Positions 9,313-18,230 of a stretch of DNA of 64,000 nt are shown here, in pieces; the first letter of the stretch is position 1; each line of letters starts with the position of its first letter. A model generated the notes under the pieces. That model did not search any database. It was given only the letters and a program-made list of their open reading frames with translations, and was not told the DNA's origin. The translations under genes were made by a program, and so were the position numbers. This DNA is from Saccharothrix carnea (GTDB lineage Bacteria > Actinomycetota > Actinomycetes > Mycobacteriales > Pseudonocardiaceae): contig NZ_PYAX01000006.1 of assembly GCF_003014735.1 (NCBI RefSeq), positions 186,001 through 250,000 of the forward strand, read 5' to 3'.

Positions 9313-9438
9313 CGATTTGACATGGGTTCGGGTGCTTTAGGCTGGTCGAAGCCGGCAGGCCTGGCGGGACGCTCTTCCCCGCCGGGCCTGCCGGCTTTGG
9401 CCTGCCTGGAGTGCCCGTAAGGGCCCCATGTCAAATCG
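9313..9438 (+). repeat. 126-bp inverted-repeat element, copy A
   Basis: The ends are a perfect 14-bp inverted repeat, CGATTTGACATGGG (9313-9326) and its complement (9425-9438). Inside is an 18-bp stem, 9351-9368 paired with 9378-9395, with one G-T wobble and a ~9-nt loop. The conserved flanks CTTTAGGCTGGTCGAAGCC and GGCTTTGGCCTGCCTGGAG recur in copy B at 48486-48613 in the opposite orientation. No protein is encoded. It lies between two genes whose 3' ends face each other, so it could be a small non-autonomous mobile element, a terminator cassette or a structured RNA. Confidence 0.85.
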
Positions 9439-9518
9439 AGCCGGACTCAACCACCGAGCCGGACCCAACCACCGAGCCGAAGAAAACACCGAGCCGAAAG
9501 AAACCACCGAGCCGGACC
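9438..9518 (+). repeat. 18-bp tandem repeat next to element copy A
   Basis: About 4.5 units of an 18-bp repeat of the form GAGCCGGACYCAACCACC (one unit is 17 bp, later units A-rich) begin exactly inside the right end of element copy A. The rest of 9227-9559 shows nothing gene-like. Confidence 0.8.
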
Positions 9519-9559
9519 TCGGCAATGGGAAAACGGTTGTTTCCGCGGCACCGGCCGAG

Positions 9560-12500
9560 TCAGCGAAAGTCCCGGGACCGGGAGGGAATACGGAGATCCA
9601 ATTGCTGCAACCGTTCCGCGCGAATGCTGATCACACCCTCGGCGGACTCGACCACGCCCCGAACCAACAACGCCGGGCTGCTCCGGGCGACCTTGCGATA
9701 ACGCGCCCACAACCCCGTGGTGCACACGACGTTCACCATCCCGGTCTCGTCCTCGATGTTGAGGAACGTGACACCGCCCGCGGTGCCGGGGCGTTGTCGG
9801 TGGGTCACCGCGCCGCCGATCAACACCCTGGTGCCGTTGGGCACCTCGGCCAGCTCCGCGGTGGCCAGGGCACCCAGCGCCGTCAGCCGGTCGCGGACGA
9901 ACTCGGTCGGGAAGCTGTCCGGGGACAGGCCCATCGCCCACACGTCCGCGACGGCCAGCTCGACCTCGTCCATGCCGGGCAACGCGGGAGCCTCGGTGCC
10001 GACCACGGTGCCGGGCAGCCGGTCCGGCCGGATCCTCGCCACGGCACCCGCCGACCACAGCGCCGCCCGCCGGTCCAACCCGAAGCACCCGAACGCGCCC
10101 GCGGTGGCCATGGCCTCCACCTGCACGGTGGTCAGTCGCACCCGGGCGCCGAAGTCCGCCATGTCCCGGAACGGTCCTGTGCCCGATTCCCGTTGCGCCA
10201 CAACCTCTTCGGCGACCTTCTGCCCGATGGTCCGGATGCCGCCCAGGCCGATGCGCACGGCCTGCGCACCGTCCACCAGCTCGAGGGTGGCGTGCGCGAG
10301 GCTCGCGTTCACGTCCGGACCGAGCACGCGCACGCCGTGCCGCCGGGCGTCCGCGACCAACGACTGGGGCGAGTAGAAGCCCATGGGCTGGGCACGCAGC
10401 AACGCCGCGCAGAACGCGGCCGGGTAGTAGAGCTTGAACCAGGCGCTGACGAACACGAGGTGCGCGAAGCTGAGCGCGTGGCTCTCCGGGAAGCCGAAGT
10501 TGGCGAACGCCAACAGCTTCGCGTAGATCTTCTCCGCCAACTCCCCACCGACGCCGTTGGCCCTGGCCCCTTCGTAGAACCGCTCCCGCAGCCGTTCCAT
10601 CCGGTGCGTCGAGCGTTTGGCGCCCATCGCCCGACGCAACTCGTCCGCCTCCGCCGGGCTGAAGTCGGCCACGTCGACGGCGATCTGCATGAGCTGCTCC
10701 TGGAACAACGGCACGCCGAGGGTCTTCTTGAGCGCACCCTCCAGCAGCGGGTGGTCGTAGTCCCACTCCTCCTTGCCGTTGCGGCGGCGGATGTAGGGGT
10801 GCACCGAGCCGCCCTGGATCGGGCCCGGGCGGATCAGCGCGACCTCCACCACCAGGTCGTAGAACGTCCGCGGCTTGAGCCGGGGCAGGGTCGCCATCTG
10901 GGCGCGGCTCTCCACCTGGAACACGCCCACCGAGTCGGCGCGCTGCAACATCTCGTAGACGCGCTGGTCCTCCAGGTCGAGGTCGCCGATGTCGACCTCG
11001 ACGCCCTCGTGCTCGCGCACCAGGTCGATGGCGTAGTGCAGCGCCGAGAGCATGCCCAGGCCGAGCAGGTCGAACTTGACCAACCCGATGGAGGCGCAGT
11101 CGTCCTTGTCCCACTGCAGCACCGTGCGGTCGGTCATCCGGCCCTTCTCGACCGGGCACACCTCGCTGACCGGCCGGTCGCAGATGACCATGCCGCCGGA
11201 GTGGATGCCGAGGTGGCGCGGGAAGTTCTCCAGCTCGGCGGCCAGTTCCAGCACCGGGCCGGGAATACCGCCCTCGTCCACTGTGGACCGCAGTGGGCCC
11301 CAGCGGTCGATCTGCTTGCTCCACGCGTCCTGCTGGCCGACCGAGTAGCCGAGCGCCCGCGCCACGTCCCGGATCGCCGACCGGCCGCGGTAGCTGATGA
11401 CGTTGGCGACCTGCGCGGCGTGCCGTCGACCGTACTTGCGGTAGACGTACTGGATGGCCTCCTCGCGGCGGTCGGACTCGATGTCGAGGTCGATGTCGGG
11501 AGGGCCGTCGCGGGCGGGTGCCAGGAACCGCTCGAAGAGCAGGTCGAAGCGGACGGCGTCGACGTTGGTGATGCCGAGGGCGTAGCAGACCGCGGAGTTC
11601 GCGGCCGAGCCGCGGCCCTGGCACAGGATGTCGTTGCGCCGGCAGAACGAGACGATGTCGTGCACGACGAGGAAGTAACCGGGGAAGTTCAACTCTTCGA
11701 TGATCTTCAACTCGTGCTCGATCTGCTGGTACGCCCTGGGGTTCTCGCCGATCGAGCGGTAGCGGCGGGCCGCGCCCTCATAAGTGAGGTGACGCAGGTA
11801 GCGGTTCTCGTCGAGTCCCGCCGGCACGTCGAACGGCGGCAGTTGCGGCGCGATCAGCTTGAGGTCGAACTGGCACTGCAGGCCGAGCACGGCCGAGCGG
11901 TGCACCGCGCCGGGGTAGCGGGCGAACCGGCGGGCCATCTCCTCCCCCGACCGCAGGCACGCCGTGCGGCCGGGTGGCAGCCAACCGGCCAGCTCGTCCA
12001 GGCTGCGCCGCGCCCGCACCGCCGCCATCGCCGCCGCCAGCCGACCGCGCGCGGGCACCGCGTAGTGCACGGCGTTCGTCGCCACGGTCGGCAGCCCCAG
12101 GTCGTGGGCCATGCCCCAGAGCAGGTCGTTGCGCGGACCGTCCTCGGGGTAGCCGTGGTCGGTCAGCTCCACGAACACCCGGTCCGCCCCGTACAGCTCG
12201 ACCAGCCGACGCAGCTGCGCGAACGCCGCCTCCGGCCCTTCCCGCGCCAGCGCACGGCGCACCGCGCCCTTGCGGCAGCCGGTGAGCACGACGCAGTCGT
12301 CCCGGGTGTCCGCGACGACCTCCTCCAACCGGTAGACCGGCCGGCCCTTCTCGCTGCCGTCCGCGAGCTGCCCGGTGGTGATCGTGCGGCACAACGCGTG
12401 GTAGCCGTCGCGGTTGGTGGCCAGCAGGAGCAGGTGCTCGCCCTCGGGGTCGGGCACGCCGTTCTGCGGCGCGGACAGCCCCAGGCTCAGCTCCGTGCCG

Positions 12501-12862
12501 AACACCGTGCGCATGCCGAGTTCCTTGGCGGCCTCGGCGAACCGCACCACGCCGTACATGCCGTCGTGGTCGGTCAACGCCACCCCGTCCAGCCCGAGCT
12601 GCTGCGCCGCCTCCACCAGCTCCTCCGGGTGGCTCGCGCCGTCGAGGAAGCTGAAGTTGGAGTGGCAGTGCAGCTCGACGTACGGCACGCGGGCACGCGT
12701 CGCCCCGAGGTCGTCCACCTTGACCGCGAAGTCGGGTGGCGCCTCGTAGCGGTCGCGGTGCCGCGTCCACGCCGGGCTGTCGCCGCCGTCCGGCACCGGA
12801 GGCTTGCCCGACAGCGCGCGCTCCAGCTCCGACCACCGGACCGGCGGGTTGTTCCAGCCCAT
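9560..12862 (-). CDS. dnaE2: Error-prone DNA polymerase III alpha subunit
   Basis: A 1,100-aa C-family polymerase that performs mutagenic translesion synthesis with ImuB and ImuA'. The N-terminal PHP domain shows YVELHCHSNFSFLDGASHPEE. The polymerase active site includes GRGSAANSAVCYALGI and PPDIDLDIES (about residues 455-462) with the catalytic aspartates. The C-terminus ends in SRSRDFR, typical of DnaE2. The ATG overlaps the stop of the preceding 76-aa ORF (TGATG), making dnaE2 the last gene of the SOS-controlled cassette starting at 15638. Confidence 0.95.
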   Translation of the reverse strand: MGWNNPPVRWSELERALSGKPPVPDGGDSPAWTRHRDRYEAPPDFAVKVDDLGATRARVPYVELHCHSNFSFLDGASHPEELVEAAQQLGLDGVALTDHDGMYGVVRFAEAAKELGMRTVFGTELSLGLSAPQNGVPDPEGEHLLLLATNRDGYHALCRTITTGQLADGSEKGRPVYRLEEVVADTRDDCVVLTGCRKGAVRRALAREGPEAAFAQLRRLVELYGADRVFVELTDHGYPEDGPRNDLLWGMAHDLGLPTVATNAVHYAVPARGRLAAAMAAVRARRSLDELAGWLPPGRTACLRSGEEMARRFARYPGAVHRSAVLGLQCQFDLKLIAPQLPPFDVPAGLDENRYLRHLTYEGAARRYRSIGENPRAYQQIEHELKIIEELNFPGYFLVVHDIVSFCRRNDILCQGRGSAANSAVCYALGITNVDAVRFDLLFERFLAPARDGPPDIDLDIESDRREEAIQYVYRKYGRRHAAQVANVISYRGRSAIRDVARALGYSVGQQDAWSKQIDRWGPLRSTVDEGGIPGPVLELAAELENFPRHLGIHSGGMVICDRPVSEVCPVEKGRMTDRTVLQWDKDDCASIGLVKFDLLGLGMLSALHYAIDLVREHEGVEVDIGDLDLEDQRVYEMLQRADSVGVFQVESRAQMATLPRLKPRTFYDLVVEVALIRPGPIQGGSVHPYIRRRNGKEEWDYDHPLLEGALKKTLGVPLFQEQLMQIAVDVADFSPAEADELRRAMGAKRSTHRMERLRERFYEGARANGVGGELAEKIYAKLLAFANFGFPESHALSFAHLVFVSAWFKLYYPAAFCAALLRAQPMGFYSPQSLVADARRHGVRVLGPDVNASLAHATLELVDGAQAVRIGLGGIRTIGQKVAEEVVAQRESGTGPFRDMADFGARVRLTTVQVEAMATAGAFGCFGLDRRAALWSAGAVARIRPDRLPGTVVGTEAPALPGMDEVELAVADVWAMGLSPDSFPTEFVRDRLTALGALATAELAEVPNGTRVLIGGAVTHRQRPGTAGGVTFLNIEDETGMVNVVCTTGLWARYRKVARSSPALLVRGVVESAEGVISIRAERLQQLDLRIPSRSRDFR

Positions 12863-13092
12863 CAGCGCGGTTCGTCCCGGCGGGGCACGTCGTCGAGCGC
12901 GCGCCGGGGCGCCGGGATCGACGGCGCCGCCGGTGGCAGCCGTGCCGGCAGCCAGCCGAAGCTCACCACGTAGGCCGGTCCGCCCCGCTGGTCCGGCACG
13001 CGCTGGTCCGGTACGCGCCGGTCCGGCACGCCGTGGTCGGCCAGCCACTCGGCCAGTCCTCGTCGGTCCTGCTCGGGAAAGTCACCGCTCAT
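12862..13092 (-). CDS. Small protein encoded between imuB and dnaE2
   Basis: A 76-aa frame coupled at both ends by TGATG overlaps, with the imuB stop and with the dnaE2 start. The N-terminal part is acidic/helical (SGDFPEQDRRGLAEWLADHG), the middle has a short tandem repeat (VPDRRVPDQRVPDQRG), and the C-terminal part has YVVSFGWLPARLPP and a Pro/Arg-rich tail. No family recognised. The double coupling argues that it is translated and may belong to the mutasome. Confidence 0.7.
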   Translation of the reverse strand: MSGDFPEQDRRGLAEWLADHGVPDRRVPDQRVPDQRGGPAYVVSFGWLPARLPPAAPSIPAPRRALDDVPRRDEPR

Positions 13093-14720
13093 CAGTCGTA
13101 CACCCCTTCCACCGCCCACTTGCCACCCGCGCGGATCAGCAGGAACGCCTGTTCCTCGCCGTCCGCCGCGGTTCCCAGCACTTGCAGTCGTGCACCGCGC
13201 AGCGCGGTCTCCGCGTCCCACCAGCGCTCGTCCACCGGCCACGGCCCCGACCACGCCACGACCTGCCGTGCCCGACCGCCGTGCACGATCCGGTGCGGCC
13301 GCGCGACCAGCTCGGCGTAGCCGGTGACCACGACGTCCGCGCCCGAGGAGTCCAGCAGCGCGACCGGTTCGGGTTCGGCGAACACCGTCGCGGGCGACGG
13401 CCCGGGCAGCTGCCCCGGCCACGGTTGGTCCGGGTCGGCCGCCGGGGTGCGCTCGTCGCCCCACGGCACCAGCCGCACCCGTTCGACCGGCCCACGCCCA
13501 CCGCCGAGCACGGGCGTGAGCACGGCGTCCGGCCCGAGCAGGCCCTGGACGTGCACCATCGCGCGCGCCGCCCGTTCCGCCGCCTCGCCCTGGTCCTGAC
13601 CCGCGCCCGGCCACAGGCCCAGTTGCAGGGCGGTGGCGTCGACCACCTCCTCCGGGTCGAGGCGGAGCAGGTGGATGCCCGAGGTGGGCCCTGCCCGGGA
13701 GAAGGTGGCACGGTCGAGGCGGGCGCGGGTGAGCCAGCCGTCGAGCTGCCAGCGGACCCGGTCCGCGATGCCCTGCGGGGTGAGCGGCTCGGCGCAGCGC
13801 CACACCCGGTGCAGCTCCTCGCCGTTCTCGGTGGTGGCGTGGATGCCGAGGCGGGTGCAGGCCAGGCCGCGGTCGGCGAGGCCGGCGTGCAGGCGTTCGG
13901 CGAGGCCCTTGGCCGCGAACGCCGCCGCGTCGACCCGGTCGATCGGCGGGTCGAGGTCGCGGGTGACCGACAGCTCGGGTGGCGGGCGGCGCCGTGACCT
14001 GGGACGTTCCTCCAGCCCGGAGGCCAGCCGGTGTGCCAGCACGGCGGCGCGGCCGAAGCGGGTGGCGACGTCCCGCTCGGGCACGGCGGCGAACGCGCCC
14101 AGGGTGCGCAGGCCGAGCCGGCGCAGCAGGTCGACCAGCGCGGCCCGGTCCTCCCGGCGCTCGGCGGGTTGGTCGAGTTCGTGGATGCCCAGCGGCGCGA
14201 GGAAGTCGCGGGTCCGGCCGGGCGGCACGACCAGCCCGCGGTGCGCGGCCAGGGTCGACGCGAACAGCCCATCGGCGAACCCGACCTGCGCCTCGACACC
14301 CGCGCGGACCGCGATGTGGTCGACCAGGCGCTCGGCGGCCGACTCGGCGGACTTGAAGTACCCGACCGGCCCTCGGGCCGCGACGACCACCAACCCCGGC
14401 CGGACCACCTCGATCCCGGGCGCCGACTCCTCCACCGCCGCCGCGACCGGTTCGAAGAGGCGGGCGTCGCGCACCTCGTCGTACTCGAAGACGGCCAGCT
14501 CGGGGCACTGCCCCTGGGCCGCCCGCCGCCGCATCCCGCGCCGCACCCCTTCGGCACGCGCGACCGCCGAGCAGGCAATGACTTCACCCGATCCGACGAT
14601 GACGGCGGCGGGCACGTGCGGTGGGAGCGCGGCCTCCGCGGCGGCCGCGACGACCGGCCAGTCAGGGCACCAGACGGCGAGCGTGTACAGGGGGTTCACC
14701 TTCTTCGACGGGACGTCCAC
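13092..14720 (-). CDS. imuB: ImuB, inactive Y-family polymerase-like mutasome adaptor
   Basis: A 542-aa Y-family homologue. The first catalytic motif position reads WCPDWPVVAAA instead of D-x-D-x-F-F, and the region normally holding the acidic S-x-D-E pair reads VVVAARGPVGYF. The catalytic carboxylates are therefore missing, as expected for ImuB, which bridges DnaE2, ImuA' and the sliding clamp. The little-finger-like C-terminus follows. GTG 14720 is 3 nt after the imuA' stop; an in-frame GTG eight codons in is an alternative start. Confidence 0.9.
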   Translation of the reverse strand: MDVPSKKVNPLYTLAVWCPDWPVVAAAAEAALPPHVPAAVIVGSGEVIACSAVARAEGVRRGMRRRAAQGQCPELAVFEYDEVRDARLFEPVAAAVEESAPGIEVVRPGLVVVAARGPVGYFKSAESAAERLVDHIAVRAGVEAQVGFADGLFASTLAAHRGLVVPPGRTRDFLAPLGIHELDQPAERREDRAALVDLLRRLGLRTLGAFAAVPERDVATRFGRAAVLAHRLASGLEERPRSRRRPPPELSVTRDLDPPIDRVDAAAFAAKGLAERLHAGLADRGLACTRLGIHATTENGEELHRVWRCAEPLTPQGIADRVRWQLDGWLTRARLDRATFSRAGPTSGIHLLRLDPEEVVDATALQLGLWPGAGQDQGEAAERAARAMVHVQGLLGPDAVLTPVLGGGRGPVERVRLVPWGDERTPAADPDQPWPGQLPGPSPATVFAEPEPVALLDSSGADVVVTGYAELVARPHRIVHGGRARQVVAWSGPWPVDERWWDAETALRGARLQVLGTAADGEEQAFLLIRAGGKWAVEGVYD

Positions 14721-14723
14721 GGC

Positions 14724-15638
14724 TCACACCGCCTCGACAGCGGCCGAAAAGGCCGGTAACGCCGAACCGGCGGCAGCCGACGACGACCCACCGGCGGGCA
14801 GCGACGAACCGGCAGCACCCCGCGACGGACCAGCAGCCGACAGCGGTGAACCGGCAGCGGTCAACGACGGACCGGCAGCACCCGGCGACCGACCGGCAGC
14901 CGAGAGCGGCGAACGGGCCGCCGACAGCGCCGGATCGGCGACCGACTGCGCCGAGTCGGCCGACAGCGGGACCAGGGCGGGACGCCGCGGTGGCGTGTTG
15001 GTGTTGTCAGTGGCATCGGTGGTGCCGGGCAGCACCAGCGTGGTGTGCCGCGGTCTGGCGGCGGCGCCTCGGCCGGTCGCCTGAACCGTCACCGTCCGGC
15101 TGGTCAGCAGGCCGTGGCCGGGTTCCAGGCCCGTCCACCGGCCCGAGGTCGCGGTCAGCTCCACGTCGGCACCCGGCCACGGCACCGCGAACGGCAGCAG
15201 GACCGCCTTGCGGTGGCGCGCCCGGCCCGAGAGCTTGCGCGAGGTCGCCGCGGTGACCGGTGTGGCCAGCGCGACCAGGTCGAAACCGTCCAGCAGTGCG
15301 GCGACGGTCTTCTCGACCTCGCTCTGGTCCCTCCCAGGTCGAGGGACCAGAGCGAGCCGATGGACGGCCACGCCCAACTCGGCCGCCGCGAGTGCCCCAC
15401 ACCCCGGCAGGCCGATCACGGCCGCCCAGCATCCTTCCCCTGTCGCCGCGGCCATCAGCGCGAGCAGCAACGATGTCGACCCGCGCACCGACACCGTGCT
15501 GCCCCGCCGCAGGCCGCCCCACGGGAGGAGCCCTGCCAGTTCCCCGCGAACCGGCAGGGTCCGGGCCGGTGCCGTGGTCAGCTCGCCCGCCGCGCCTACC
15601 CCGAGCGCGGTCAGCGTCGCCGTTGCCGACCTGGACAC
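14724..15638 (-). CDS. imuA: ImuA'-like RecA-fold mutasome protein
   Basis: A 304-aa protein beginning at GTG 15638 behind GGAGGAGGG. The core resembles actinobacterial ImuA', a degenerate RecA/SulA-like fold: LLPWGGLRRGSTVSVRGSTSLLLALMAA replaces a normal Walker A, so ATP binding is doubtful. The last ~90 residues are an unusual Ser/Ala/Gly/Pro tail built of degenerate 8-residue units (AAGSPLSA, AAGPSRGA, AAGSSLPA). First gene of the cassette, with a LexA box 72 nt upstream. Confidence 0.85.
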   Translation of the reverse strand: MSRSATATLTALGVGAAGELTTAPARTLPVRGELAGLLPWGGLRRGSTVSVRGSTSLLLALMAAATGEGCWAAVIGLPGCGALAAAELGVAVHRLALVPRPGRDQSEVEKTVAALLDGFDLVALATPVTAATSRKLSGRARHRKAVLLPFAVPWPGADVELTATSGRWTGLEPGHGLLTSRTVTVQATGRGAAARPRHTTLVLPGTTDATDNTNTPPRRPALVPLSADSAQSVADPALSAARSPLSAAGRSPGAAGPSLTAAGSPLSAAGPSRGAAGSSLPAGGSSSAAAGSALPAFSAAVEAV

Positions 15639-15648
15639 CCGCCCTCCT

Positions 15649-15690
15649 CCCACTGATCCGCGCGCACCCCTGTGCGCGGATCGCCGTGGG
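15649..15690 (-). promoter_or_regulatory. Stem-loop in the imuA' 5' untranslated region
   Basis: Outer arms CCCAC (15649-15653) and GTGGG (15686-15690) enclose a 9-bp stem, GATCCGCGC (15655-15663) with GCGCGGATC (15674-15682). It lies between the LexA box and the imuA' ribosome site, so it would be in the leader mRNA. Confidence 0.6.
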
Positions 15691-15709
15691 AAGTTCGGCG
15701 ACCTGTCTG

Positions 15710-15725
15710 TCGAACACCTGTTCGA
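15710..15725. promoter_or_regulatory. LexA-binding SOS box
   Basis: TCGAACACCTGTTCGA is an exact match to the actinobacterial SOS box TCGAAC-N4-GTTCGA. The dyad extends outward (CTGTCTGTCGAAC against CTGTCGTTCGAAC, 11 of 13 positions). It sits upstream of imuA' and should repress the imuA'-imuB-dnaE2 cassette until DNA damage. Confidence 0.93.
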
Positions 15726-15838
15726 ACGACAGGGTGATCTTATCCCGAACCGACCACCCGCTGTCAATGCCGGCGGCGTCCCCGATCGGGTGGCCGGCAG
15801 ACTGCTCCGCGCGCACCGACCGCACCACGGGGGGAACC

Positions 15839-16597
15839 GTGACCGCACCTCAACACCCGCAGCACCCGCAGAACCGGCCACAACAGGCCCAACAGCCCGG
15901 TTACGGCCCACCACCACCCGGCTACCAGCAGCCACCCGGCGCCCAGCCGCCCGGCTTCCACCAACCGCCGGGGTACGGCCCACCGCGCAAGAAGCGGACC
16001 GGGCTGGTCATCGGCATCGTGGTCGGCGTCGTCGTGCTCGTCCTGGCCGGTGTGGTCGGCTCGATGTACCTGAGCTACCTCGACGAGCCCGGCGGCGGCC
16101 CCGGCACGGACCCGATCGCCCAGTGCGTGCTGAGCGACGAGGTGAAGTCACAGGCGCACGTCAGCAGCTTCCGCCTCATCCAGGCGCCGACCGACGCCAA
16201 GAAGGGCATGAAGCAGACCCACTGCGCGTGGGAGCAGACCAAGGGCGAGGACGGCCGCGACCCGCGCCGCCTCAGCTTCCTCGTCTACGACTTCACCACG
16301 TTCTCCGACAAGCCGGACCGCAACCTCGACCAGGCGCACGACAACTACGGCAGCTTCACCTCGTACGCCACCGGCGAGCAGGCCAAGACCCTCGACATCG
16401 GTGACGAGTCGATGATCCTCATCCCGGCCTCGCCGACCGACCTCACCGAGGTGAACCTGCTGGTCCGCAAGGGCACGGTGCTGTGGAACATCCGCTACCA
16501 GGGCCGCGACAAGGGCTTCTTCACCGACTCGGGCTTCCCGATCGCGGACGCCGAGGCGGTGGCCGTCGAGGTGGCCGAGGAACTGACCTCGAAATAG
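15839..16597 (+). CDS. Membrane-anchored protein, Pro/Gln-rich N-terminus
   Basis: A 252-aa protein from GTG 15839 (GGGGGGA upstream). Residues 1-50 are Pro/Gln/Gly-rich (PQQAQQPGYGPPPPGYQQ), residues ~54-78 form one transmembrane helix, and the rest is an extracytoplasmic domain containing two cysteines (QCVLSDE and HCAWEQ) that could form a disulfide. This architecture is common among actinobacterial envelope proteins of unknown function. It is divergent from the SOS cassette. Confidence 0.75.
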   Translation: MTAPQHPQHPQNRPQQAQQPGYGPPPPGYQQPPGAQPPGFHQPPGYGPPRKKRTGLVIGIVVGVVVLVLAGVVGSMYLSYLDEPGGGPGTDPIAQCVLSDEVKSQAHVSSFRLIQAPTDAKKGMKQTHCAWEQTKGEDGRDPRRLSFLVYDFTTFSDKPDRNLDQAHDNYGSFTSYATGEQAKTLDIGDESMILIPASPTDLTEVNLLVRKGTVLWNIRYQGRDKGFFTDSGFPIADAEAVAVEVAEELTSK

Positions 16598-16601
16598 GCG
16601 A

Positions 16602-16633
16602 AGGGGCTCTTCGCACCCGAGCGAAGAGCCCCT
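16602..16633. terminator. Bidirectional hairpin terminator
   Basis: A perfect 13-bp stem, AGGGGCTCTTCGC (16602-16614) with its complement (16621-16633) and a 6-nt loop, lies between two converging genes, the membrane protein and purH. Confidence 0.8.
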
Positions 16634-16646
16634 CCGACACGGAGAA

Positions 16647-18230
16647 CTAGTGCGCGAAGTGCCGCGTACCGGTCAGGTACACCGTCGCACCGGCCGCCTC
16701 CGCCGCCGCGATCACCTCGGCGTCACGCACCGACCCACCGGGCTGCACGATCGCCCGCACACCGGCCTGCACCAGCACTTCCAGCCCGTCCGGGAACGGG
16801 AAGAACGCGTCCGACGCGGCGAACGAGCCCCGCGCCCGGTCACCGGCACGCGCCACCGCCAGCCGGGCCGCGTCGACCCGGTTGACCTGGCCCATGCCCG
16901 CGCCGACGGTCGCGCCACCGGACGCCAGCAGGATCGCGTTCGACTTCACCGCGCGGCACGCCCGCCACACGAACGCCAGGTCGGCCAGGCCTTCCTCGTC
17001 CAACGGCGTGCCGCACGCCAACGTCCACTTGGCCGGGTCGTCGCCCTCGGCCCCGATCGTGTCCGCCGTCTGCACCAACAACCCGCCGGACACCGCGCGC
17101 ATCTCCACGCCGCCGCGCACCGGCGCGGGCGCGACCAGGATGCGGAGGTTCTTCTTGCGCGTGAGCACGTCCACCGCGCCGTCCGCGTAGGACGGGGCGA
17201 TGATCACCTCGGTGAAGATCTCCGCGACCTGCTCGGCCAGCTCCACGGTCACCTCGCGGTTGACCGCGATCACGCCGCCGAACGCGCTCACCGGGTCGCA
17301 CGCGTGCGCGTTGCGGTGCGCCTCGGCGATCGCACCGGGACCGTCCACACGGGACACCGCGATGCCGCACGGGTTGGCGTGCTTGATGATCGCCACGCAC
17401 GGCAGCTCGTGGTCCCACGCCGCGCGCCACGCCGCGTCGGCGTCGACGAAGTTGTTGTAGGACATCTCCTTGCCGTGCAACTGCTCCGCCGTCGCCAGCC
17501 CGGTGCGCCCGTCGCCCTGCGTGTAGAGCGCGGCGCGCTGGTGCGGGTTCTCGCCGTAGCGCAGCACCTGCTTGCGGTTCCACGTCGCGCCGACCCAGCC
17601 GGGGAAGCCGGAGCCCTCGTCGTCCGGCGCGACCGCGCTGCCCAGCCACGACGCCACGGCCACGTCGTAGGACGCGGTGTGCCGGAACGCGTCCACGGCC
17701 AGCCCCTGCCGGTCGGCCAGCGTGAAGCCACCGGCCTCGACCTGCTCCAGCACCCACGAGTACCGCGCCGGGTCCACGACGACGGCCACGCTGGCGTGGT
17801 TCTTCGCCGACGCGCGCACCATCGCCGGACCGCCGATGTCGATCTGCTCCACGCACTCGTCCGGTGACGCGCCCGACGCCACGGTCTGCGTGAACGGGTA
17901 CAGGTTCACCACGAGCAGGTCGAACGGCTCGATGCCCAGCTCGCGCAGCTTCTCCACGTGCGCGGGGCGCCGCGTGTCGGCGAGCAGGCCCGCGTGCACG
18001 CCGGGGTGCAGCGTCTTCACCCGGCCGTCCAGCGCCTCCGGGAACCCGGTGACCTGCTCGACCGGCGTGACCGGCACGCCCGCGTCGGCCAGCGCGCGCG
18101 CCGTGCCGCCGGTCGAGACGATCTCGACTCCGGCCGCGTGCAGGCCGGTGGCCAGTTCCAGCAGCCCCGACTTGTCGGAAACCCCGATCAGGGCCCGGCG
18201 AACCGGTCGCCTCTCGGCAGGAGTGGTCAC
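16647..18230 (-). CDS. purH: AICAR transformylase/IMP cyclohydrolase
   Basis: Catalyses the last two steps of IMP synthesis using 10-formyl-THF. The 527 aa match the family length. The N-terminal MGS-like cyclohydrolase domain ([20 protein letters not shown], then STGGTARAL) is followed by the transformylase domain with KHANPCGIA and the catalytic Lys/His region. The GTG start overlaps the purN stop (GTGA). With purN, folD, guaA, guaB and guaB3 also present, this window holds much of the purine pathway's late steps. Confidence 0.97.
   Translation of the reverse strand: MTTPAERRPVRRALIGVSDKSGLLELATGLHAAGVEIVSTGGTARALADAGVPVTPVEQVTGFPEALDGRVKTLHPGVHAGLLADTRRPAHVEKLRELGIEPFDLLVVNLYPFTQTVASGASPDECVEQIDIGGPAMVRASAKNHASVAVVVDPARYSWVLEQVEAGGFTLADRQGLAVDAFRHTASYDVAVASWLGSAVAPDDEGSGFPGWVGATWNRKQVLRYGENPHQRAALYTQGDGRTGLATAEQLHGKEMSYNNFVDADAAWRAAWDHELPCVAIIKHANPCGIAVSRVDGPGAIAEAHRNAHACDPVSAFGGVIAVNREVTVELAEQVAEIFTEVIIAPSYADGAVDVLTRKKNLRILVAPAPVRGGVEMRAVSGGLLVQTADTIGAEGDDPAKWTLACGTPLDEEGLADLAFVWRACRAVKSNAILLASGGATVGAGMGQVNRVDAARLAVARAGDRARGSFAASDAFFPFPDGLEVLVQAGVRAIVQPGGSVRDAEVIAAAEAAGATVYLTGTRHFAH

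Noticed and set aside
9313-9438. Insertion sequence at the repeat element
   Set aside because: No transposase frame is present in or near either copy and no clear target-site duplication is visible; it could only be non-autonomous.
9428-12973. A 1,181-codon open frame on the plus strand opposite dnaE2
   Set aside because: Its translation is low-complexity Arg/His/Val/Gly-rich, it lies wholly antisense to the clear dnaE2 gene, and it reflects the lack of stop codons in GC-rich DNA.
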